NCBI GenBank assembly: GCA_022494885.1 | Contig: JAGVSM010003931.1 | Location: forward strand, 179,373-243,372 | Reading direction: 5' to 3' | Source: Micrasema longulum | Lineage: Eukaryota; Arthropoda; Insecta; Trichoptera; Brachycentridae | Length of the DNA: 64,000 nt | Shown here: positions 56,330 through 64,000 of the stretch, piece by piece | How the letters are laid out: each line of letters opens with the position of its first letter | Position numbering within the stretch: the first letter of the stretch is position 1 | Program-made: the position numbers and the translations under genes | Notes under the pieces: model-generated | Told to the model about the DNA's origin: nothing | Databases searched by the model: none | Seen by the model: only the letters and a program-made list of their open reading frames with translations

Positions 56330-57205
56330 TCGGCATCATCATCATTCCATTTCCATAGGGCACTGTTTTAGTACACCAATCGCAGCTGACCTCGATAGTT
56401 TTTATTACATGAAGATTCAATTCAATTCAACTCATTTATTTTTAATAATACATACTTTACAAACTAAAACTTAATACGTATATATTATAAAAATACAAAA
56501 AATATACAAAGAGACTCTTGCCAAAATAGAAGGAGACTCCTGCCCCGGAAAACCCTTTCAGATACATGGAACAGATCAACACCAGAGCGATGTTGTTCAA
56601 CATAGCGGAAGCCCTTCCAACAGGCATAATCATCGGCAGGTTGGCCCTTTATATCGGAATATGAAACAATCTCTGCTGACGCTGTCTTGGGTAATTATCA
56701 GGAACATACAAAACAATGCTCATCATAATCTCAGAATTATCGATCATACCGCGCAACAATCGATAAAAATGTGCAGTCAAATACACATTCATTCCAGTCT
56801 CTAAACTGTTGTAGCCGAGCATACCCTGAAGAAACTCTGTCGGGTAAAGCCAAGGATAATACCCGCACTCTCTCATGTAGAGATATCTCAGAAACTTCTT
56901 TTGGATTTTCCTTATCATAAGAGAGTACTTCAGTTCATGTGGCCTCCAAATCATCGAGCCACTCTCGTGTCTACTTCGTACCAAGGAGTTGTAAAGAGTT
57001 TTCAGTACGCGGGTATTTTCGAAAACCCTAGCAGTACCCAGAACAAATCATATTATCTTCATAAGGCGATCATTCTTACGGTTCAGGTACCAGTTCAGGG
57101 ACCCTGAAGTATTCTAGTGTAAAAATAGCATTTTAAGAAAATGTTCATGTCACATGTCGGGAATTAAACCCGAGATCTCTTGCACTCTTACACTACGAGG
57201 CCGAG
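56330..57205 (-). mobile_element. tRNA-derived SINE split by a LINE
   Basis: The distal part at 56330-56425 (CATCATCATTCCATTTCCAT, GCACTGTTTTAGTACACCAA) and the tRNA-like head at 57050-57205 (CGGGAATTAAACCCGAGATC, CTTACACTACGAGGCCGAG) are together comparable to the single antisense SINE at 25310-25592. The interval holds the LINE fragment at 56430-57045. Confidence 0.65.
56430..57045 (-). mobile_element. Jockey-like LINE 3' fragment nested in a SINE
   Basis: The minus-strand frame 56649-56984 reads MIRKIQKKFLRYLYMRECGY, YPWLYPTEFLQGMLGYNSLE and NSEIMMSIVLYVPDNYPRQR, the same RT tail as the longer copy at 59995-61015. The TTCAATTCAATTCAACTCAT string at 56430 is the complement of the tail region. 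Confidence 0.75.
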
Positions 57206-58811
57206 AAAAATAAATTTTGTAAAGGTGTAAATCAGTCCCTTATTTTCTGCAATTTTATTAAAAAAAACGGTATGTCTTATTATCACGTTAATTATTTTAA
57301 TACATGAGCAACTATAATATATAAAGATATAATGGTGAAGGAGTGGGATTTGCATGTTAGTGTAATAAGTGTCCCGAAAGAAGAGACTTGTATGAATTGA
57401 AATCGTTAGACATGGAAATGTCGAAATGAAAGATACAATATTTTTTTAACATAAAAAAATATTTCACTAGAAAGTTTATGCTTTTAATATAAATAATACA
57501 AACAAGGAATTTCAGTCGGAAAATTGGATACAAAAAATGTTTTCTTCGGCTCGGTAAAAATTAGAGCATTAAATTATACAGCAAAGTTTCTTGAAAATAT
57601 ATGAAAAAAATAATATATTTAAATGAAAATGAACTACTTCAAACGACGTCACTAGTTCATATGAATAAACCAATGATAAAAGAATTTTGAAAGATTTCCG
57701 GTTACCTTACTGTCAATGAACTATTTAGCAGAATTGACCGAGATGAAGTGGACGAGAACTGTGACGTCACACGCGGATTAATTTCAGAAAACAAAATTTT
57801 AAAAAATTATAGTGCTGATAATATAATACAATTTATATTTGTAAATTGACATAGTTTAACACTCGATTAAAAAATAAAACAAGCCACTAAACTTCCTCAT
57901 TTATAGAAATCATTGTTAAGAAAATTTTAAAGTTGAAAATCAGAATAATTAAAAAAAAAAGACGTTTAACATTACTAACGTGATGAGGTACTGTATTATA
58001 TGTGAAAAAAAATAACAGAAATTCCATGAAGAAAATTTATTAATCTTATCTTATAAATATTGGAATACAAGTACCAACTCTATTGAACCAAAGTCGGGCG
58101 TTGAGTTTGGACGATTAAAATACTAAAACAATGTAACACAACAGTCATTTAATTATACACAAAACATTAACAAAAATAAAATTAAACACATGCCACTTCA
58201 ATGTAAAAAGACAAAGACAAACATTTGATTAATATAAAACAACCAAATCATATAATTTAAAAATCATCAAAGAGTTTCCAACTCAAACCCCTCCGCGCAC
58301 GAAAAATCCAGCCCTAAACCCCTCTTTTGAATTATGTCCTTAAAAATACGCTCTTTAAAACATTAAACACTACCGATGCACTGCGAAGAAGTATAATTAA
58401 AGTAAACATTTGTTTACTATTTGATTAAGTTACCTAGAAACTAAGAAATAATGCAATTAGTACATTCAAATAGCGTGTAATTTCATTGGAATGTCATTTA
58501 GTCATAATAATAAGAACGTAGATTAAAGGTTGTTATTTTTCAATGTGATTTCAAACTGACAAGGAAGTACTGACCAAATTAAAAGGATTTGTACTTACAC
58601 CTTATTGTAAATAAAACACTTTATTTATTTTATTGAGTAAACAAACGTTATGTACAGAAATATTGACAATTGCATTGTATATTAGTGTAGGACAGTCATT
58701 CACACACCAAAAAATAATTTTACCACTAAGACGATAATATAAATTATGTTAAATATAAGAAATGTAAAAATATTTAAATATCTAAAAACTATTTTTTGTT
58801 GTATATTTTTT
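57206..58811. other. AT-rich intergenic, no gene seen
   Basis: There is only a LINE 3' scrap at about 58030-58110 (ACCAAAGTCGGGCGTTGAGT, compare 7515 and 31300). A CTGTGACGTCACACGCGGAT string near 57758 contains a TGACGTCA palindrome, but no gene follows. Confidence 0.5.
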
Positions 58812-59019
58812 TAAAAGGAATAACCCGCTAAGCCTCTATCTTGAGGCTTGTCAGCAGGTGGGATAGAGGGGATATGGAAAGAGGTTATGAAAAATACATT
58901 ACAACACCCAGACCAATTGAGAAAAAAACCTTTTTTGGATTTTTTCCTGCAACTGGCGGGAATTGAACCCGCGACTCCTGTTTCACAGTTGGCCGTCTAA
59001 CCAACTGCGCCACGGCGCC
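58812..59019 (-). mobile_element. tRNA-derived SINE, antisense full copy
   Basis: On the minus strand it starts GGCGCCGTGGCGCAGTTGGT, contains GCGGGTTCAATTCCCGCCAG and a body with TTGGTCTGGGTGTTGTAATG, and ends AAGCCTCAAGATAGAGGCTT-like then TAGCGGGTTATT. It is the same family as 42415-42620. Confidence 0.85.
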
Positions 59020-59069
59020 TAAAAATAGTATATCAATAAATTAATTAAAAGTTAATCTAAAGAAATTGA

Positions 59070-59330
59070 ACTCGCGTAGCAACAACATTAAATTTTAATT
59101 AGTATGAATGTATTATGGTTTTTTGTTTTTTCTTTATATATTCTATGTTTTTATTTTTCTTTGACATGTACTCGAATTTTTAATTATATAAACTCTCATA
59201 AATAAACAACTAAAACAGTGTAAGTCACTCTCCAAGCACAAGAGTTAGTCTCTTTTTTTGGAGAGTTACAGTGATAACATTTACTTGATTTGTAAAAGTA
59301 GATATGTTTAGAATTTTACAAAAACATGAA
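59070..59330 (+). mobile_element. LINE 3' UTR fragment
   Basis: It shares ATTAGTATGAATGTA, ACATGTACTCG, CACTCTCCAAGCACAAGAGT and TTTGTAAAAGTAGATATGTT with the 3' UTR at 34300-34520. From 59331 to 59994 the sequence is AT-rich. A 62-aa frame at 59805-59993 has no recognisable motif. Confidence 0.6.
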
Positions 59331-59994
59331 CTTTTTATAAAATTTATGAATAAAAAATTAAAAAAAAAAAAAGTTATTTTTCCATATTTTTTCTTTTGAT
59401 TTCAATAATAAAAAAATAAAAATAATAATAAAATTTATAATATTATTAACAAATAAATAATTAACAAATAAGTGTAAAATGTCATACCACACAGTGAAAA
59501 ATGTTTTTGATAACAATAATAATAAAATTGATTAAATATCCGTCTAAATACAGGTTCCTTCATTAAATTTATTATTTTTTATATCTAAAGCCCTCAAAAA
59601 GTCACTCTATTTTCTTCCTACAGTGGCCTCGTTTAAAATTAAACACTTACCTACTGTTGATACAAACGCGAAGAAGTTGTTTTATAACCAATTTATATAG
59701 GATTCTTGCATATGAGAAGCAGACAAGATACATGATTTTTTGTACAGGTGGAATATTGTTTTGTAGGAAAAAAAATCACATTACTCATTTATAGGTAAAG
59801 GAGAGTGTTCACAAACAAGACAGACAATGAATGGGACAATCGTCTCTCAGCCGAAACAACTGTACCAAAACATATTTTAATAATACTCTACACTAGCACC
59901 ATGATAAAAACGGATTTACCTCGAAAATGTAGTTCCTTGCCAACGGTGAAGCAAGCTAGACGCGTTTTAAGTTTTTTAAGTAAAAAGATATGAT

Positions 59995-61015
59995 TTAATT
60001 TAATTTAATTTATTTATTCAGATATTTAGAACATTACAGAAAAAAGACCCAATTAATTTAAAATACAATAATACATCACAAATTACAGTAGATAGTTATG
60101 TTATTAGAATAAGTTAACAAAACGTAAAAAGAAAAATTAAAAGTTAGAAAGTGATTTCCTAAGAAAAGGCCCACTGTCGTGAAATATGTCGACATCCGAG
60201 GCGATGCGATTAAGTAACAAGATTGCTCTACCGACCGGCATAACCATTGGCAGGTTGGTTCTGCATCGCGGTAGGTAAAACAATCGATGCTGTCTTTGTC
60301 GAAGATAGTTATCAGGTACGAACAGACCTACATCCATCAGAATTTCTGAGTTATGTATGCGACCACCGATCACCTGGAAAAAGTGAACACCCAAATGAAC
60401 GTCCCTCCTCTTTCATAATGATTGATAGTCTAGCATCCTCAGTAAAAAGTCGATTGGGAAGAGCCAAGGATAATATCCACACTCTTTTAGGTACAGATAG
60501 CTTAGAATTTTTTTCTGCACTCTCTCCACCATCAAAGAGTATTGAGCCTCATGTGGCGACCAAATAATGGAACTAAACTCCAAACGACTTCTCCCCAAGG
60601 AATTATACAATTTCCTCATAATCTGAGTCTTAGAAAAGATCTTGGCATTTCTAAAAACAAAACCAAGCATTTTAAGAGAGTCATTACATAGATTTACTGT
60701 ATGAAGATTAAAAAATAACTGAGCATCAAACAACACCCCGCGATCTCTGGACGTTGAAGCCCTTTCAAGCCTCACTCCGTCCATGAGATAACGATAGTAC
60801 ATTGTTTTGGATGCTCTTGTGTATGCCATTACAAAACATTTGGAAACATTGAAGAATATTTTGTTGTGTTTGCTCCATTGAATTATATTTTGATTGTCAC
60901 ACTGAAGTTTAATACAATCTGAAGAAGTCAGTATGTCACAAAAAAATTTTAGGTCGTCAGCGAATAAGAGAAAATTACAAAATATTATGACTTTACCAAT
61001 ATCATTTATAATCTT
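59995..61015 (-). mobile_element. Jockey-like LINE 3' half with FADD motif
   Basis: The minus-strand frame 60413-61021 reads INDIGKVIIFCNFLLFADDL, CDNQNIIQWSKHNKIFFNVS, GVLFDAQLFFNLHTVNL and RLEFSSIIWSPHEAQYSLMV. After a frameshift, 60137-60394 continues NSEILMDVGLFVPDNYLRQR and HRLFYLPRCRTNLP. The catalytic FADD of the RT palm is kept. The tail complement TTTAATTTAATTTAATTTAT is at 59997-60020. The 5' side abuts the oppositely oriented RTE at about 61020. Confidence 0.85.
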
Positions 61016-61019
61016 TATC

Positions 61020-61830
61020 ATTTATAAAGATTATAAATGACGATACCGTTATCTTGGCTGACAACGCATGTGTCATTCAGGAACTTTTTAGTAAAATTGA
61101 CGAAGCTGGTAGAGTAATGGGCTGAAACATCAATGTGGCAAAAACAAAGATGATGGTGTTTAGCCGAAACCCTCACAATAATGCTGTATTGCGAATAAAT
61201 GGTCAAACAATCTAGAGAGTGACTAGCTTTAAATACCTTGGCAGTCAAATCACTTCTGATCTGGATCCAGATAGGAAAATTAGATGCAGAATAGAGATAG
61301 CACTATCGGCATTCAATGGCATGAAATCATTCTTCTGCAGTGAAAGTATTAATATAAAACTAAGACAGAAGATGATCAAGTGCTATGTGTGGTCAATACT
61401 GCTTTACGGGGTTGAAACGTGGACTCTCAAGGTGAACTCCATCAACAAATTGAAGGCTTTTGAAATGTGGCTTCACCGGAGAATGCTGAGAATTCCGTGG
61501 ACAGATTTAGTGACCGACGTTGAGGTGCTGAGACGAGCCAATGCCAAAAAAGAACTACTGTCTTCAATGAAAAATAGAAAATTCGCATATCTGGGCCATA
61601 TCATGCGCGGAAGCAAATATGCGCTTCTACAGCTGATCATGATGGAAAAGATCGAGGGAAAGCGTGGAGTTGGAAGGCGACAGATGTCCTGGCTGAGAAA
61701 CATCCGCATCTGGAGGCCTTGTTCCAGTTGGCACAGGGCCGGAATGCCTACTCTAGAGTGATCGCCAACTTCGGAGAGACATGATATGGCACAGAAAGAA
61801 AAGAAGTAAGAATAATTTGTAAAAATAATT
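61020..61830 (+). mobile_element. RTE-like LINE 3' half
   Basis: Starting at DDTVILADNACVIQELFSKI (the catalytic DD block), the sequence has an in-frame stop then INVAKTKMMVFSRN. The frame 61219-61761 reads SFKYLGSQITSDLDPDRKIR, CYVWSILLYGVETWTLKVNS, FEMWLHRRMLRIPWTDLVTD and YLGHIMRGSKYALLQLIMME, then KRGVGRRQMSWL. This is the canonical C-terminal half of an RTE/BovB RT. It is the same family as 29363-29915. Confidence 0.88.
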
Positions 61831-62163
61831 CATCATGCATTTCTTTGAATGAGACACGTGCAGTGATTAGGAATGGGACGTTGCATTTAAGGGAAAGGTG
61901 TGAGTATTCATGGACGTGATTGGTTATTCAATTTTTTTTTACTTTTTTGTATTAAAAGCATGCTAATCTTAATTTTGTTTTAAAGGTATATTACTACGAA
62001 TGCGCATGATCAATATTAAAATTTAAGCTGCGGCGGAAGTAAAAAAAAATAAATATCGGTTGCAAATACATACAGAATGGGAAAATTCTTCTCTTTCCAG
62101 ACATGTTAATCAAGCAAATCCAAATCTAAAATATTTATTGTACCATATTATTTTTTTTTACAC
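61831..62163. other. Intergenic, no gene seen
   Basis: Short AT-rich stretch with a few GC-richer words and no recognisable motif. Confidence 0.45.
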
Positions 62164-62406
62164 TTGCAATATACTGTATCCAGGTGGATGAAGAATACAT
62201 GTGCAACTGTGTGTGGAATAGAACCAAAATCTTCGACATTTAACAAAAATGTCTCATTCGTAGGCATTTTCCCCAATATGTTTAATAAAAAAGCATTGAT
62301 GTTTTTTTTACCTAACTACGCAGAGGTATTAAATTATGCAATGAAAAAACCTATTTTAGACACTAAGGATGATAGCACACTTTTCGTTAGACGACAAATA
62401 AAATAG
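62164..62406 (+). CDS. Uncharacterised 80-aa open frame before the last signal-peptide exon
   Basis: The frame reads WMKNTCATVCGIEPKSSTF, VSFVGIFPNMFNKKALMFFL and DTKDDSTLFVRRQIK and ends TAG at 62404-62406. A pyrimidine-rich tract and TGTATCCAG at 62175-62183 could be a splice acceptor, which would make it a last exon of an unseen gene on the left. It is less lysine/asparagine-biased than composition artefacts elsewhere. I recognise no family, and homology to exon 4 of the array genes is not evident. Confidence 0.25.
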   Translation: MQYTVSRWMKNTCATVCGIEPKSSTFNKNVSFVGIFPNMFNKKALMFFLPNYAEVLNYAMKKPILDTKDDSTLFVRRQIK

Positions 62407-62427
62407 TGTCGTGCGGTAATACGATTG

Positions 62428-62437
62428 TATATAAAAA
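62428..62437 (+). promoter_or_regulatory. TATA box before the divergent signal-peptide exon
   Basis: TATATAAAAA lies 42 bp before the ATG at 62479, close to the 53 bp between TATA box and ATG in copies A-C. No clear TCAGT initiator follows, but ATCATCTG at 62469-62476 sits where ATCAGTTC would be expected. Confidence 0.5.
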
Positions 62438-62478
62438 TAATATTTTGGTCCATATTTACATTACTAGTATCATCTGCC

Positions 62479-62533
62479 ATGAAGTCAATAATCGTTCTCT
62501 TGGCCACCCTTGCTCTGGCAAGCTCCAAAACAA
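62479..62533 (+). CDS. Exon 1 of a probable fifth, diverged array member (gene continues beyond window)
   Basis: ATG to the donor AA|GTGAGT is 55 nt (18 codons plus one base), exactly the length and phase of exon 1 in copies A-D. It encodes MKSIIVLLATLALASSKT, a signal peptide similar to MKYLIVLAATLALTNALT. Exons 2-4 are not found in the remaining 1.47 kb, so intron 1 would have to be longer than in the other copies. It could instead belong to an unrelated secreted protein, since signal peptides with phase-1 introns are common. Confidence 0.55.
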
Positions 62534-64000
62534 GTGAGTAAAAATTGTAATTTCGTCTTAAAAATAATTACGTATTGTCATAAATGATGTAAAAATTTGA
62601 TAACTTATTTCAATTATTTCGCTAACCTTGTATTAAGGAGAACTTATTTTGGTAATTAATTGGTTGTGTCGTTTGTCAATAATAGTTATCAATAAGAATT
62701 CTCCCAATGGAATGATATATTTTGTCTCGATTAAAAATAGATTGGTCTTCCAACTATCTCAATAAAATAAATATAATGATGGCGACGTTGTATTTTTTAT
62801 GTTTGATGCACTAAATTTGTGGAACTTTTTATCAAAATTATTGTAATTAAATAAGTAGATTTTTTTCATACATTTTTTCTTTTATCACCTTGGAAACCAT
62901 CTATAGGGTCTTAATGTCTAAGTAACAATCGATATTTTTTATTTCGGATACAATCGTCTTAGCGTACAAGAATATAAAAAGCGACAGATAAAACAAGTTT
63001 TTCCCCTCTGAAATATATTTTTTATAATAAACATTACAATTATTTTAACATATTATTTATTTATAGTGTTAATTTTTCATTCTTTGATGAATCCTTGTTT
63101 TTAATTTTTGAATAAAATTGTAAGATTCAATATGTCCATGTATTTATAATTTTCTCAAACTGAACGGTTTGGGTAGGTGGAAAAAAAATGCCTTAAGGCA
63201 ATATGCCTGTCCTTATATGTACATATATATTGTATATGAATTTAAAGTGTCAAATAAATAAATAAATAAAATTATTTGATTTCCTCACATGGACAACAAC
63301 GTCAAATACGCATATTTCCACAATTATTGGTGTCTTTCTTAAAAAGCTCTATAATAATATTTTTTGATTGAATCGGCATTCACTTCGTAACACTTCATTT
63401 TACATTATTATGAAAATAAAACTTTGTTATAAAAACTGTGTAACACTAAAAACAAAGTTTTATATTTATAATAATTTAGTTCACCGTTTTCCCGCTAGAG
63501 GGTGCTAGGTGTTTAAAAAACTACCCTTCAACAAAATATTTTTAAAATTAAGTTGAGTTTCTATTTACTATATTTTCGTTCTATATTTTGTATAAAATTG
63601 CTTTCTATATATATTTTTTTCGCGTCCGGGCAAAATGAAGAATAAAACTCTGTGTGTAAAATAGAACAAAAATAATAGACGCGCGTTTTTGACTCGTGGC
63701 TACTCTTAGATTAGAAATTTCTGTGATGGTATTCTGAATCTTCTCTACCCCCTAGAGACTGGTTGATTTGAGGATTTTATTTTTTGTGATAGGTCGACAC
63801 TTTGCTTCATAAAATGGCCATACTGATAATTAAACGTCAAATGATGTTGAAAACTGTTTTAAAAACAGAAAAAAACGAATGCGGTTTAGTCAATTTAATC
63901 TAATTAAGTGTTTTGGGTAATGCTTAAGGTCGCAATTATGTTCTAAATATATTTATTTTATGTTTAATCATCAGTGTGGCCAGGTACGAAGCGAAATGTA
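62534..64000. other. Probable intron 1 of the fifth gene, no exon seen
   Basis: AT-rich sequence with no frame resembling exon 2 (no GDWTQF-like segment). It holds a LINE 3' end at 63140-63275. The window ends without an acceptor that would fit. Confidence 0.4.
63140..63275 (+). mobile_element. LINE 3' UTR and tail
   Basis: ACTGAACGGTTTGGGTAGGT, ATGCCTTAAGGCAATATGCC and AAAGTGTCAAATAAATAAAT match the inverse of 9425-9540. No coding part. Confidence 0.75.

Noticed and set aside
57750..57770. TGACGTCA palindrome as a regulatory site like that of copies A and B.
   Set aside because: There is no TATA box at 40 bp and no gene downstream, so it is probably chance.

Overview
The window looks like an AT-rich insect nuclear genome. 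Spliced genes with short introns, TATA boxes followed about 31 bp downstream by the arthropod initiator TCAGTT, and dense decayed non-LTR retrotransposons with AAATA-type tails support this. The mixture of Jockey/CR1-like and RTE-like LINEs, tRNA-derived SINEs, hAT and mariner-type remnants and foldback MITEs would fit a beetle, but no feature proves the order. I see no rRNA, CRISPR array, bacterial-type operon or genuine tRNA gene.

The only convincing host genes are a head-to-tail array, all on the + strand, of near-identical four-exon genes for a secreted 315-residue protein that I cannot assign to a known family. Copies A (1914-3419), B (12743-14388), C (21687-23766) and D (44446-46523) share identical exon sizes (55, 227, 277 and 389 nt), intron phases (1, 0, 1), three N-glycosylation sequons and seven cysteines. 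Copy C has its start codon changed from ATG to ACG. A relic of a further last exon, with a stop in place of a Trp codon, lies just after C (about 23975-24056). A diverged 55-nt signal-peptide exon with the same phase at 62479-62533 starts a probable fifth gene that runs off the window. Copies A-C also share about 1 kb of upstream sequence, so the duplicated unit was gene plus promoter. A and B carry a TGACGTCA element exactly 40 bp upstream of the TATA box; C has TGACGTAA there; D has none nearby.

The rest is intergenic and intronic sequence built from transposon debris. Roughly: 3.4-11.4 kb holds LINE fragments, a hairpin and a DDE transposase remnant; 14.4-21.4 kb has a hAT remnant with target-site duplication, a SINE, a large RTE fragment and an unknown 680-bp repeat; 24-37 kb is LINE fragments (RT, RNase H tail, ORF1), SINEs and a Tigger-like TIR element; 37-44 kb is rich in foldback elements, including a 259-bp near-perfect palindrome inside a 3.5-kb segment bounded by 197-bp inverted arms that ends about 250 bp before gene D; 46.5-62 kb has more LINEs, a likely Helitron, foldback MITEs and SINEs.

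The genes do not form a pathway. The array is a family expansion under one recurring core promoter, most plausibly producing a secreted or extracellular product at high dose or in diversified variants. Its biochemical function cannot be inferred from sequence alone.
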